Shown here: positions 1-8,388 of the stretch, one piece after another
How positions within the stretch are numbered: the first letter of the stretch is position 1
How the letters are laid out: every line of letters begins with the position of its first letter
NCBI GenBank assembly: GCA_902629285.1
Contig: CACOQN010000002.1
Location: 1-64,000, forward strand
Length of the DNA: 64,000 nucleotides
Origin: an uncultured Pelagibacteraceae bacterium
GTDB taxonomy: Bacteria; Pseudomonadota; Alphaproteobacteria; Pelagibacterales; Pelagibacteraceae
Direction: 5' to 3'
Position numbers and translations under genes: made by a program
Notes under the pieces: generated by a model
What the model saw: only the letters and a program-made list of their open reading frames with translations
What the model was told of the DNA's origin: nothing
Databases searched by the model: none

Positions 1-144
1 CATATTTTGTTCTTTAGATCTTTTTTCATCAACAATTAATTTATCAACATAATTGTTTAAATCGGTTACTATTCTTTCTGGGATAGTCGCTTTAAGAACA
101 GATGGACCAAAAACTTTTATTAATTCAATTTTAATATTATCCAT
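1..144 (-). CDS. Partial CDS, N-terminal 48 codons of an unidentified protein
   Basis: An open frame starts with ATG at 144 and runs off the left edge of the window with no stop. The visible start reads MDNIKIELIKVFGPSVLKAT and continues through a stretch ending in EKRSKEQNM. It begins three bases after the hisI stop codon on the same strand, so the two genes are very likely cotranscribed. No catalytic motif lies in the visible part. The opening resembles the start of small proteobacterial proteins of the putative 2OG-Fe(II) oxygenase type, but that is a weak impression and I do not assign a function. Confidence 0.6.
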   Translation of the reverse strand, partial: MDNIKIELIKVFGPSVLKATIPERIVTDLNNYVDKLIVDEKRSKEQNM

Positions 145-147
145 TAT

Positions 148-615
148 TTATATCTTGGTTGGGTTTGGGTGACCTTTGTAGACTTTTTCAGGATCAAATT
201 TTTTTTCTTTTTCAAGAAATTCCATTTTGACTTCTCTTCCATTTTCTATTGGTCCAACAGGAATAGATCTATAAAAACAGGATCTATATCCTACATGACA
301 ACTTGCACCATCACCAATATCTACAGTTAACCAGATCGAATCTTGGTCATCATCAATTCTTATTTCTTTAACTTTTTGAGTGAAGCCACTTGTTTTACCC
401 TTATGCCAAATAGCTTTTCTAGATCTACTAAAATAATGTGCTTCTTTTGTTTCAATTGTCTTTTTAAGAGCCTCAACATTCATATATCCATGCATCAGAA
501 CATCTTTAGTTTTTGAGCACATAGTGATGACCGGAATGAGCCCGTCATTGTCAAATTTTGGTGAAAGAAGGTTTCCTTCCTCAATATCGTAGATATTTTC
601 TCTTTTTTTGAACAT
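148..615 (-). CDS. hisI: Phosphoribosyl-AMP cyclohydrolase
   Basis: HisI opens the adenine ring of phosphoribosyl-AMP in the third step of histidine synthesis, in the cytoplasm. The 155-residue protein carries the family signature: YMNVEAL near residue 44, the HYFSRSRKAIWHKGKTSG block at 60-77, an acidic IDDDQD metal site (Asp88, Asp90, Asp92) and the zinc cysteines in ASCHVGYRSCF (Cys106 and Cys113). There is no fused HisE domain, which is usual for alphaproteobacteria. The ATG start at 615 is backed by the family N-terminus length. It is transcribed away from folE across a 77-base divergent gap, and its stop lies 3 bases before the next leftward gene. No other his gene is present here, so the histidine genes are dispersed. 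Confidence 0.93.
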   Translation of the reverse strand: MFKKRENIYDIEEGNLLSPKFDNDGLIPVITMCSKTKDVLMHGYMNVEALKKTIETKEAHYFSRSRKAIWHKGKTSGFTQKVKEIRIDDDQDSIWLTVDIGDGASCHVGYRSCFYRSIPVGPIENGREVKMEFLEKEKKFDPEKVYKGHPNPTKI

Positions 616-692
616 ATGCGGTGATTATGTAGCACATATCTCAATATATTAAATATTTTTAAATTAAGGTATTTACTGTATAAAAAAGCGCT

Positions 693-1313
693 ATGAAATT
701 AGTTAAAGATACAGACAATAAAGAACTAAGCCAAAAACAAGTTTCTGATAAAGAGGCAGAGGAGGCTTTTAGAACTATTTTGTCTTGGATGGGTGAAGAT
801 CCAAATAGAGAAGGTTTGTTGGAAACTCCTAAAAGAGTGATTAAAGCATTCAAAGAATATTTTAAAGGTTACAATGAAGATCCATCTAAAATTTTAGATA
901 AAACGTTTGGTGATGTAGAAGGCTACGATGATATGGTAGTTCAAAAAAATATTTCTGTGCAAAGTCATTGTGAGCATCATATGGCCCCAATTATAGGAAA
1001 GGCACATGTTGCATATATACCTAAAGAAAGAGTTGTTGGTTTAAGCAAACTTGCTAGAGTGGTTGAAGTTTTTTCAAAAAGATTACAAACGCAAGAGAGA
1101 TTAACCATGCAAATAGCAAATACTTTAATGGATTCATTAGATGCAAAAGGTGTAGCCGTTACAATTGATTCAACTCATCAGTGTATGACTATGAGAGGTA
1201 TTAAAAAAGAGCAAGCAACGACAGTAACAAATTATTATTTAGGTCAATTTAAAGAAGATCTAAGTTATCAAAATAGATATTTACGATTTATCAGCACTAC
1301 GTTAAAAGACTAA
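693..1313 (+). CDS. folE: GTP cyclohydrolase I
   Basis: This enzyme converts GTP to 7,8-dihydroneopterin triphosphate, the entry to folate and related pterin synthesis. The 206-residue length is typical of the single-domain family. Zinc ligands are visible as Cys93 and His96 in SHCEHHM and Cys164 in THQCMTMRG; their spacing of 3 and 71 residues matches the E. coli enzyme (Cys110, His113, Cys181). The ERVVGLSKLAR substrate-binding block is at about 112-122. The ATG at 693 leaves a polar extension of about 20 residues before the conserved domain. The gene is divergent from hisI and one base upstream of the acuI-like gene, so it heads a three-gene rightward run ending with a LysR regulator. Confidence 0.95.
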   Translation: MKLVKDTDNKELSQKQVSDKEAEEAFRTILSWMGEDPNREGLLETPKRVIKAFKEYFKGYNEDPSKILDKTFGDVEGYDDMVVQKNISVQSHCEHHMAPIIGKAHVAYIPKERVVGLSKLARVVEVFSKRLQTQERLTMQIANTLMDSLDAKGVAVTIDSTHQCMTMRGIKKEQATTVTNYYLGQFKEDLSYQNRYLRFISTTLKD

Positions 1314-1314
1314 T

Positions 1315-2319
1315 GTGTCTGATCAATTTAAAGCGTTAATTCTTAATCAAGAAGGCGAGAACTTTTCACGTTATATTGAAACAATTGATAAAAGTTTTTT
1401 AAAGCATGGAGATGTAACTGTCAAAGTTGAATACTCTGGTCTTAATTATAAAGATGCTTTAATTTTAAAAAATGGTGCAAGACTTGTAAAAGAATACCCA
1501 CATATACCTGGTATAGATTTTTCAGGTACAGTAGAAGAGAGTGATAGCGATCATTTCAAAAAAGGAGATGAAGTTATTTTGACAGGATGGCGAGTTGGTG
1601 AAATTTATTATGGTGGCTATTCTCAGTATGCCAAAGTAGATAGTAAATTTTTAGTAAAAAAACCTAATGAGTTAACATTAAAACAAGCTATGATAATGGG
1701 AACGGCAGGTTTAACAGCTTTACAAAGTGCGTTTGTAACAAAATTGACAAGAGAAGAACTGCTATTAGGAGAAAAGGTTAATGATGTAGTTGTTAGTGGA
1801 GCTTCAGGGGGTGTTGGAAGTATTGCTATTATGATTTTAAATAAATTAGGATGCAATGTAACAGCAGTTACAGGAAAAAGTAATAATATTGAATATTTAA
1901 AATCACTGGGTGCAAAAAACCTTATAAATACTACTGATTTAACCAAAGATGCGAGACCTCTAGACAAAGGATTTTGGGATGGTGCTGTTGATACTGTTGG
2001 AGGAAAAGTTTTAGAAAATATACTTTCTCAAACAAAAGATTCTGGCATTGTTGCCTCTTGTGGAAACGCTGCTGATATTAAGTTAAATACTACAGTAATG
2101 CCATTTATTATTAGAGGAGTAAAACTTTGGGGAATTAATTCAGTTACAGTCTCTAATGTCAGAAGGAAATTTTTATGGAACGAAGTATCAAAATTAGTTG
2201 ATTTTGGGTTACTAAGTAAATCTGTAAAAGAAATTAGTTTGGAAGAAGTGCAAGATGTTTACCCAAAAATGCTTAAAGGAGAAACATCTGGAAGATATAT
2301 AATAAATCTGAGCAAGTAA
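1315..2319 (+). CDS. acuI: Acrylyl-CoA reductase-like MDR oxidoreductase (AcuI/YhdH family)
   Basis: This 334-residue medium-chain reductase most resembles AcuI, the NADPH-dependent acryloyl-CoA reductase that removes acrylate-derived intermediates in marine DMSP users. Shared features are SGLNYKDALILKNG, YPHIPGIDFSGTVE, the GDEVILTGWRVGE block with GGYSQYA, the nucleotide-binding SGASGGVGSIA turn near residue 162, and the zinc-free MDR layout. Translation starts at GTG 1315, one base after the folE stop; no in-frame ATG fits. The stop codon overlaps the start of the LysR gene by one base, which suggests coupled expression. A DMSP role is inference, because no dddX/dmdA gene lies in this window. 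A general quinone/enoyl reductase remains possible. Confidence 0.75.
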   Translation: MSDQFKALILNQEGENFSRYIETIDKSFLKHGDVTVKVEYSGLNYKDALILKNGARLVKEYPHIPGIDFSGTVEESDSDHFKKGDEVILTGWRVGEIYYGGYSQYAKVDSKFLVKKPNELTLKQAMIMGTAGLTALQSAFVTKLTREELLLGEKVNDVVVSGASGGVGSIAIMILNKLGCNVTAVTGKSNNIEYLKSLGAKNLINTTDLTKDARPLDKGFWDGAVDTVGGKVLENILSQTKDSGIVASCGNAADIKLNTTVMPFIIRGVKLWGINSVTVSNVRRKFLWNEVSKLVDFGLLSKSVKEISLEEVQDVYPKMLKGETSGRYIINLSK

Positions 2320-3206
2320 TGGATTGGGATAAATTAAAAATTTTTCATGCTGTTGCAGAGGCGGGTAGTTTCACAAATGCTACGGTAAATCTTAATTTGA
2401 GCCAATCAGCTATCAGTAGACAAATTCAGTCATTAGAACAAGATTTAAATGTACAATTATTTGAAAGACATGCAAGAGGATTAACTCTTACCGAAAATGG
2501 AGAATATGTTTTTAAAACAGCACATGAAGTAATTAGTAAACTCAAAGAAGTAGAAACCTCGTTAGGGGATCAAAAAAATAAACCAAGTGGAAGATTAACT
2601 ATTACTACTGTGAGGAGCTTTGGTACACATTGGTTAACACCAAGAATTCAAGAGTTTATGAGACTTAATCCTGAAATTGAGACTGAATTGGTATTTGATG
2701 ACAAGGAGCTTGATTTAAGCACAAGACAAGCTGATATTGGTATTTTTATGAGAAGACCAAAACAACTTAATTATATTCAGAAAAAGTTGGTAGACATTAA
2801 GTATTTTATTTATGGATCAAATAAATACTTGGAAAAAAATGGTATGCCAAAAACAGTTAATGACTTAAATAAGCATAAGTTTATATCCTTTGGAAAGGGC
2901 GCTCCCTCACCAGTTTACAATCCCGACTGGGCTTTAAAAATAGGAATGCATGATGGAAAAAAAAGAAAATCAGTCATGAAAGTTAATAGTGTAATGGGAT
3001 TATTGTTGGCAGTTGAGTCTGGTGTTGGATTAGCAGCACTTCCTGAATATCTTGTATCTAATTCAAATAATGTAATTAAAGTTCTTCCTAAAGTTGAAGG
3101 ACCAATAACAGAGGCTCATTTTGTTTATCCACAATCACTTAAGAATACAGCTAGAGTTCAGGCTTTCCGAAATTTCCTATTTAGCAAAATAGGTGACTGG
3201 AAGTAG
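2319..3206 (+). CDS. LysR-family transcriptional regulator
   Basis: This is a 295-residue LysR protein. The N-terminal winged helix (residues 3-62) contains AVAEAGSFTNAT and LNLSQSAISRQIQSLEQ, followed by LFERHARGLTLTENG. A helical linker leads to a periplasmic-binding-like effector domain (about 88-290) with the family hallmark VMGLLLAVESGVGLAALPEYL. It starts inside the stop codon of the acuI-like gene, so it is probably cotranscribed with it and may respond to that enzyme's substrate or product. This differs from the usual divergent LysR arrangement, so its target promoter cannot be read from position. A hairpin plus T-run directly after the stop ends the transcript. Confidence 0.88.
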   Translation: MDWDKLKIFHAVAEAGSFTNATVNLNLSQSAISRQIQSLEQDLNVQLFERHARGLTLTENGEYVFKTAHEVISKLKEVETSLGDQKNKPSGRLTITTVRSFGTHWLTPRIQEFMRLNPEIETELVFDDKELDLSTRQADIGIFMRRPKQLNYIQKKLVDIKYFIYGSNKYLEKNGMPKTVNDLNKHKFISFGKGAPSPVYNPDWALKIGMHDGKKRKSVMKVNSVMGLLLAVESGVGLAALPEYLVSNSNNVIKVLPKVEGPITEAHFVYPQSLKNTARVQAFRNFLFSKIGDWK

Positions 3207-3211
3207 TTATT

Positions 3212-3240
3212 AAAAAAGTCCACAAAAATTGGGATTTTTT
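3212..3240 (+). terminator. Rho-independent terminator after LysR gene
   Basis: AAAAAAGTCCA (3212-3222) pairs with TGGGATTTTTT (3230-3240) across a 7-base loop, with one G-A mismatch and one wobble. The 3' arm ends in six T. It begins 6 bases after the LysR stop and separates that transcript from the iron-regulated operon. Confidence 0.55.
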
Positions 3241-3253
3241 GTTATGCGACACT

Positions 3254-3298
3254 ATTGCGATTGATAATCATTCTCATTGCGAATAGTTCTCATTCTCA
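3254..3298 (+). promoter_or_regulatory. Tandem Fur-like boxes ahead of the iron ABC operon
   Basis: The stretch holds TGATAATCATTCTCATT (3262-3278), a close match to the GATAAT/CATT pattern of Fur boxes, followed by a second similar run, GAATAGTTCTCATTCTC (3281-3297). TTCTCATT recurs at 3271 and 3287, and ATTGCGA recurs at 3254 and 3276, so there are overlapping direct repeats. The site lies 27-70 bases before the ATG of the iron-binding protein. The expected logic is repression when iron is plentiful. The regulator could be Fur or another alphaproteobacterial iron regulator such as Irr or RirA; the sequence pattern favours Fur. Confidence 0.65.
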
Positions 3299-3324
3299 AA
3301 ATAACGTTAATTTTAAGGATAAAT

Positions 3325-4353
3325 ATGAAAAAAATATCAATTTTAACATTGATCATGTCTTTATTTGTTTCAGCTTTTGCCGTTGCAAATGAAGTCAATA
3401 TATTCAATGCGAGACATTATAAGGCTGATGCTGAAATGTATGATAAATTTACGGCAGCTACAGGAATTAAAGTAAATTTAATTAATGGTAAATCAGGTGC
3501 CTTAGAAAAAAGAATAGCCGAAGAAGGAGCAGATTCTTCAGCTGATCTTTATATAACTGCGGATGCTGGAAGATGTGGTGCGATGGAAGCTAAAGGTTTG
3601 CTTCAAGGTGGATTATCATCAGCAACAATTAAAGCATCAGTTCCAAAAAACTTCAGAACTAATAAGTGGGTTGGAGTAGCAAAAAGAGCAAGAATAATTT
3701 ACTATTCTCCAGAAAGAGTAAGTGGTGCTGAACTGTCAGGATTAACTTATGAAGGTCTAGCAGATCCAAAATGGAAAGGTAGACTAGTAATTAGAAAATC
3801 AAGCAACATTTATAATAAGTCTTTAGTAGCTTCATTAATTGAAAATAATGGAAAAAAAGCTACTGCAGATTGGGCTAAAGGTGTTGTAGCTAATATGGCA
3901 CGAACTCCAAAAGGTAACGACAGAGCTCAAATTATGGCGGTCGCAGCTGGTGAAGCTGACATTGCTGTAGCTAATACATATTATTTAGCTCTTATGTTAT
4001 CTGGAAATAAAGGTGCAGAGCAACAAGCAGCTGCTAAAAAAGTTAAAGCGTTTTTCCCTAATCAACAAGGCAGAGGAACACACATGAACATTAGTTGTGC
4101 TGCTTTAGTAAAAGGAGCGCCTAACAAAGCAAATGCTATTGCACTTGTTGACTTTTTATTATCACCGGAATCTCAAGAACACTTTACAAATAACACTTTT
4201 GAGTTTCCAATGATTGGTGGTGTTTCACCAAATCCACTAGTAGTAAACAATTTAGGACTAGATTTTAAACAAGATCTAGCAACTAAAGTTTCTAGTTATG
4301 GAAAAAATCAAGCTGCTGCATTAGAAGTTATGACAGCTGCTGGTTGGAAGTAA
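3325..4353 (+). CDS. futA: Iron(III) ABC transporter substrate-binding protein (FutA/FbpA family)
   Basis: Periplasmic ferric-iron-binding protein of about 342 residues. A signal peptide (MKKISILTLIMSLFVSAFAVAN) is followed by EVNIFNARHYKADAEMYDKF, the typical start of FutA-type proteins. A conserved paired tyrosine, ANTYYLALM, near residue 220 provides iron ligands in this family, and a RHY motif lies at the N-terminus. The ATG at 3325 is chosen because it is preceded by AAGGA (3315-3319) and followed directly by the signal peptide. The longer frame from TTG 3277 would start inside the operator. Downstream come a small CxxC protein, a large hairpin, then the permease and ATPase, giving a complete Fe(III) importer. 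Confidence 0.9.
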   Translation: MKKISILTLIMSLFVSAFAVANEVNIFNARHYKADAEMYDKFTAATGIKVNLINGKSGALEKRIAEEGADSSADLYITADAGRCGAMEAKGLLQGGLSSATIKASVPKNFRTNKWVGVAKRARIIYYSPERVSGAELSGLTYEGLADPKWKGRLVIRKSSNIYNKSLVASLIENNGKKATADWAKGVVANMARTPKGNDRAQIMAVAAGEADIAVANTYYLALMLSGNKGAEQQAAAKKVKAFFPNQQGRGTHMNISCAALVKGAPNKANAIALVDFLLSPESQEHFTNNTFEFPMIGGVSPNPLVVNNLGLDFKQDLATKVSSYGKNQAAALEVMTAAGWK

Positions 4354-4360
4354 TAACTAA

Positions 4361-4546
4361 GTGAAAAAGAATTTATTTAACTCTGTTTTAAGTAATTCTT
4401 CTGATGAGAGCGGCTCACACGAGGGTCAGATAACTTGTGGGCCGTGCTCTTTAGAAGTCGAAAAAATGCAGAGTAAAATAAATAATAGAAAATTATCAGA
4501 CATTAAAAAAGAAGAGGCTCTAGACATCCTCACTCCTTTTAAATAA
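4361..4546 (+). CDS. Small CxxC protein of unknown function in the iron operon
   Basis: A 61-residue frame starting at GTG 4361, 7 bases after the iron-binding-protein stop. It has no signal peptide and no membrane segment. It contains one pair of cysteines in ITCGPCSLE, then a charged helical tail ending in DILTPFK. The CxxC could bind a metal or act in thiol exchange, but there is no further signature and I do not recognise the family. Its position inside an iron-regulated operon suggests a link to iron handling. Codon use resembles its neighbours. No clear ribosome site precedes it, so expression by coupling to the upstream gene is likely. Confidence 0.55.
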   Translation: MKKNLFNSVLSNSSDESGSHEGQITCGPCSLEVEKMQSKINNRKLSDIKKEEALDILTPFK

Positions 4547-4566
4547 TGATATATTTCTCTAGACAG

Positions 4567-4624
4567 TGCCCACGTCACTCTCCTTTAGGATCTTTACCCT
4601 TTCCTAAAAAAATTGTCGTGGGCA
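4567..4624 (+). terminator. Two-tier hairpin between iron-binding protein and permease genes
   Basis: TGCCCACG (4567-4574) pairs perfectly with CGTGGGCA (4617-4624). Nested inside, TTTAGG (4584-4589) pairs with CCTAAA (4603-4608). The 3' side is followed only by a short ATTTAAAA, so termination would be partial. Its position right after the binding-protein block fits an attenuator or 3'-end stabiliser that keeps binding-protein mRNA above permease mRNA. Confidence 0.55.
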
Positions 4625-4695
4625 TTTAAAACCTTTATCTATAAGCTATCACTTTACCTTTAGTATTATTTAATTTTTTATATAATAAGTCTACA

Positions 4696-6315
4696 ATGTT
4701 AAAAAACTTTAATATTTGGCTTATATCATCTTTGCTAGTTTCTATTAGTGTATTAATTCCTATTATAACAGTCTTTTTTAGTTTTTTTGAAGAAACATCT
4801 AATTATTATCAGATACTAAAAGATACTTTTCTTTTAGAGTATGTTTTTAATTCTTTCACATTATTAATATTTGTTTTGCTTCTCACTTTTTTAATAGGAA
4901 CGGCTTGTGCATATTTAGTCTCATTTTATAAATTCCCCTTTTGTGATTTCTTCAAATGGGCACTCATATTATCTTTTGCTGTCCCTCCTTATATCTATGC
5001 ATATTCTTTAACAGCTTTTTTTGAAAATTATGGAACAGCATTTACAATTTTAACTAACGTATTTGGAGATGGAGAGTTTAACAAATACATTCCAAAGTTT
5101 GACGGTCGTTTGGGAGCAGTATTATCCCTTTCGTTTTCTTTATATGCTTACGTTTATATTCTTTCGCGTGCCTCTTTTTTATATCAATCCCAGAATTTAA
5201 TTGACCTAGGTAGAAGTCTAGGTTTTTCAAAATTCAAGTCATTATATTCCTTGATATTACCGGCTGCTAGGCCAGCTATTGTTGCAGGATTGTCGCTCGT
5301 TGCAATGGAGACTTTAGCTGAATTTGGGGCAGTTGATTTTTTTTCAATAAATACTTTAACAACTGGAATTTATAATTCTTGGATAACATTTGATGATTTG
5401 GCTTTTTCAAATCGTCTTTCATTTTTCTTACTAATTTTTATATTTACGTGTTTTATAATAGAAAATTTTTCAAGAAAAAAAGCAAGATATCACTTTAATT
5501 CAAAAGGTGGATTTAAACAAAAAGAAAAAATTATTTTATCAGGAAAGCAATCATTTTATGCATTTAGTTTTTGTTTTATTATTTTCTTTTTAAGTTTTTT
5601 ATTCCCTTTAAGTCAAATGCTATATTGGACTATAAAATTTCCAGAAAATCTTTATGATATTGATATAATCTCTCTTACTTTGAATACTATTTATTTGGTT
5701 GTTCTATCTAGTCTCGTATTAATTATATTTTCTTTAATTTCAAATTATGGAAATAGAGTTTCTAATAATAAAATTTTAAATTTTTTATCAACGATATCAA
5801 TTTCAGGCTATGCAATACCAGGAGTAATTTTAGCAGTAGCATTTATTACCTTCGTTGCTTGGTTTGATAATAATATAATAAAAGCACTTGGTTTTTTATC
5901 TATCAAAAAAGTTTTTATTGGTTCGGTCCTTGGCTTAGTTTTGGTTTACTTTGTAAGATTTTACTCATTAGCTTTCAATGGAATAAAGTCAGGATATGAA
6001 AAAATTAATATTTCTGTGGATGAAAGCTCTTATCTTCTTGGTTACTCAAAGAAAAAAACTTTTTTAAATATTCACATGCCTCTTTTAAGAAATTCATTGT
6101 TATTTGTAGCTATATTAATCTCAATTGAAATTGTAAGAGAATTGCCAATAACTCTTATTTTAAGACCATTTAATTTCGAAACATTTGCAACAACAGCTTA
6201 TATATCTGCTTCTGAGGATTTGTTAGAAGCTGCAGCTGTTCCGTCACTTTTTTTGATTTTAATTGCAGCAATTTTTATTATGTTTACATCTAAATATATT
6301 TTAAGGGAAAAATGA
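4696..6315 (+). CDS. fbpB: Iron(III) ABC transporter permease
   Basis: A 539-residue inner-membrane permease built from two fused copies of the binding-protein-dependent permease domain, as in FbpB/SfuB-type iron importers. The first half (about 50-255) includes the coupling loop around DLGRSLGFSKFKSLYSLILPAARPAIVAG. The second half (about 325-535) has the matching loop DESSYLLGYSKKKTFLNIHMPLLRNS. About twelve hydrophobic segments are visible. The stop overlaps the start of the ATPase by four bases (ATGA), so the two are translationally coupled. Substrate assignment rests on the upstream FutA-like protein and the Fur-like operator. Confidence 0.88.
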   Translation: MLKNFNIWLISSLLVSISVLIPIITVFFSFFEETSNYYQILKDTFLLEYVFNSFTLLIFVLLLTFLIGTACAYLVSFYKFPFCDFFKWALILSFAVPPYIYAYSLTAFFENYGTAFTILTNVFGDGEFNKYIPKFDGRLGAVLSLSFSLYAYVYILSRASFLYQSQNLIDLGRSLGFSKFKSLYSLILPAARPAIVAGLSLVAMETLAEFGAVDFFSINTLTTGIYNSWITFDDLAFSNRLSFFLLIFIFTCFIIENFSRKKARYHFNSKGGFKQKEKIILSGKQSFYAFSFCFIIFFLSFLFPLSQMLYWTIKFPENLYDIDIISLTLNTIYLVVLSSLVLIIFSLISNYGNRVSNNKILNFLSTISISGYAIPGVILAVAFITFVAWFDNNIIKALGFLSIKKVFIGSVLGLVLVYFVRFYSLAFNGIKSGYEKINISVDESSYLLGYSKKKTFLNIHMPLLRNSLLFVAILISIEIVRELPITLILRPFNFETFATTAYISASEDLLEAAAVPSLFLILIAAIFIMFTSKYILREK

Positions 6316-7376
6316 AAAAAAATAATTTTTTAGAAATAATTAATGTAAATTTCAAAATTGGTGGAAATACAAAGGTTAAAAATGCATCATTTTTCATAGA
6401 AAATGAAGGAGAAACCTTGTGTATATTGGGCCCTTCAGGAATTGGAAAAACAACAATATTAAGAACAATAGCCGGTTTAGAAAAAGTAGACAAAGGTTTG
6501 ATCTATTTAAATGGAGAATTGTTATCTTCTAAAGATACTCACATAGAGCCTGAGCACCGAAATATATCCTTAGCATTTCAAGATAACAGTTTATTTCCAC
6601 ATTTCACTGTTGAAAAAAATATATTATTAGGCGCTGAAAGAAATAAAAAATTAAAAAGAAAAAAACTTAGTTACAAAGAAATTATAAATTTACTTGATAT
6701 TTCAAAGATACTTAAAAAGTATCCGCATGAAATTAGCGCAGGTGAAGCTCAAAGAGCGTCACTTGCAAGATCTCTATTAACACAACCTGACCTTTTATTG
6801 TTAGACGAACCACTATCGAATGTTGACCAAAGTTTTAAAGAGGAAATTCAAGAAAGATTAAAAAAAATATTAAGTAAATTAAAAATAACTACTATAATTG
6901 TAACACACGACTCTTATGAAGCTTTTTATTTAGGTAATAAATGCGCAATTATCCTAGATGGTCAAATAAAGCAATTTGATGATCCTTACAATGTTTACCA
7001 TTTTCCAAATTCAATTGAGGTAGTAAATTTCTTAAATCGAGGTATTTTGATACCAGCAAAAGTAACAGGAGAAAATTCACTTGAAAATGATGATCTAGGA
7101 TTAATAGAAGGGAAATTTATTAAGCATTATCCCAAAGGTTCGAAAGTTCAATTGTTATTACAGCCAGAAGATTTAGAGCATGATGATAATAGCAATCTAA
7201 AATTAGAGGTTGTTGACAGAAAATTCAGGGGCACAAATTTTATTTATACTTTAAAAACATTAAGCAAAAAATTTATTCCTGTTCTTGTTAATACACACCA
7301 CCATGAAATTCATGAAATCAATGATAAGTTTGGTATAAAGAGGCCTATTCGGCTTGAGCATATTGTTTGCTTTTAG
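6312..7376 (+). CDS. fbpC: Iron(III) ABC transporter ATPase
   Basis: A 354-residue ABC ATPase that powers the adjacent permease. Walker A is GPSGIGKT (40-47), the Q-loop is FQDNSLFPH (about 89-97), and Walker B is LLLLDEPLSN (161-170) with a D-loop and a switch histidine in IIVTHDS. The signature is ISAGEAQRASLARSL (141-155), a slight departure from LSGGQ. The C-terminal part (about 250-350) is an OB-like regulatory domain with LLQPEDLE, as in FbpC/PotA-type proteins. It overlaps the permease by four bases. It completes the binding protein-permease-ATPase set. Confidence 0.88.
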   Translation: MKKNNFLEIINVNFKIGGNTKVKNASFFIENEGETLCILGPSGIGKTTILRTIAGLEKVDKGLIYLNGELLSSKDTHIEPEHRNISLAFQDNSLFPHFTVEKNILLGAERNKKLKRKKLSYKEIINLLDISKILKKYPHEISAGEAQRASLARSLLTQPDLLLLDEPLSNVDQSFKEEIQERLKKILSKLKITTIIVTHDSYEAFYLGNKCAIILDGQIKQFDDPYNVYHFPNSIEVVNFLNRGILIPAKVTGENSLENDDLGLIEGKFIKHYPKGSKVQLLLQPEDLEHDDNSNLKLEVVDRKFRGTNFIYTLKTLSKKFIPVLVNTHHHEIHEINDKFGIKRPIRLEHIVCF

Positions 7377-7387
7377 TAAAAGAAAAA

Positions 7388-8074
7388 ATGCTTTCAAAAA
7401 AACAATTATTTACGAGAGGTATGTTGGATATTTCTCCACATATGCTATCTGTAATTCCATTTGGAATAATTTGTGGAGCAATTGGAGTTGAGTTAGGATT
7501 TAATCCATACTTAGTATATGCTATGTCTTTCATAATTTTTGGAGGGGCTTCTCAAATAGTTTTTTTACAGTTATTGTCAGGAGGTGGTTCAAGTTTAATC
7601 GCGGTAGCCTCTGTTGGAATTATAAATTCTCGGCATTTATTGTATGGAGCTGTTTTGTCTGAATATTTAGAAAAGCTTTCTTTTATTAAAAAATTATTAA
7701 TTTCATATATTGTGGTAGACCAAGGCTTTGCAGAGTCAAATAAATTTTTTAAAAAAAACAGAGGTGAAGAATATTTACATTATCATTTAATTGGAACAGG
7801 TTGCACATTGTGGGTTTGTTGGCAGTTTGCAACTTTATCAGGTATTATTTTAGGATCATTTGTTCCTGAAGAACTTGGCCTAAAATTTGCAATACCTTTA
7901 ACATTTATTGCAATTGTTGTTCAGGATTTAAAAAAGTTAGATCACGTGATTGTTATGATAACTTGTGGCTTGAGTTCTTTATTATTTTTTGATGCTCCAT
8001 TTAAATCTTATATAATTATTTCACCAGTAATTGCTTTATTTGTAGCAGCATTGTTATTAAGGTTAAAAAAATGA
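7388..8074 (+). CDS. azlC: Branched-chain amino acid exporter large subunit (AzlC family)
   Basis: AzlC with AzlD forms an exporter of branched-chain amino acids and analogues in the inner membrane. The protein starts DISPHMLSVIPFGIICGAIGVELG and carries the conserved IIFGGASQIVFLQLLSGG and INSRHLLYGA blocks, with five to six hydrophobic segments. I place the start at ATG 7388, 11 bases after the fbpC stop, which gives 228 residues. An upstream in-frame TTG at 7367 overlaps fbpC and adds a non-conserved leader. The azlC stop overlaps the azlD start by four bases. The link to the iron operon appears to be positional only. Confidence 0.85.
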   Translation: MLSKKQLFTRGMLDISPHMLSVIPFGIICGAIGVELGFNPYLVYAMSFIIFGGASQIVFLQLLSGGGSSLIAVASVGIINSRHLLYGAVLSEYLEKLSFIKKLLISYIVVDQGFAESNKFFKKNRGEEYLHYHLIGTGCTLWVCWQFATLSGIILGSFVPEELGLKFAIPLTFIAIVVQDLKKLDHVIVMITCGLSSLLFFDAPFKSYIIISPVIALFVAALLLRLKK

Positions 8075-8388
8075 CATTAACATCAATAATATTTGCTGGA
8101 ATATTAACATACTTAACCAGAATGACTATGATAGCACTAATAAGTAGAGATATGTTAGGAGATAAAATTAAAGCAGTACTTGAATATGTTCCCTCTGCCG
8201 TGTTTCCAGCAATTATATTTCCTGGAATATTTATTAATGATTATGGAACTTTTATAGAAATAAATGATCCCAAGATTTATGGGGCATTAGTAGCAATTGT
8301 TGTTGGCTATTTTTCTAAAAACATCATCGCAACCATTTCAGCTGGATTAATCTCATATTGGTTATTGATATTTGTGATATTCAATTAG
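8071..8388 (+). CDS. azlD: Branched-chain amino acid exporter small subunit (AzlD family)
   Basis: A 105-residue membrane protein with three to four hydrophobic segments. It shows the AzlD marks: ILTYLTRMTMIAL at the N-terminus and VLEYVPSAVFPAIIFPGIF at about 35-53. It begins inside the azlC stop (ATGA) and must pair with AzlC for transport. Its last eight bases overlap the end of the convergent metallo-hydrolase gene, so there is no room for a conventional terminator between them. Confidence 0.83.
   Translation: MTLTSIIFAGILTYLTRMTMIALISRDMLGDKIKAVLEYVPSAVFPAIIFPGIFINDYGTFIEINDPKIYGALVAIVVGYFSKNIIATISAGLISYWLLIFVIFN

Noticed and set aside
3277-3324. Sixteen-codon N-terminal extension of the iron-binding protein from a TTG
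   Set aside because: It lies within the Fur-like operator and precedes a well-placed ribosome site and a complete signal peptide at ATG 3325.
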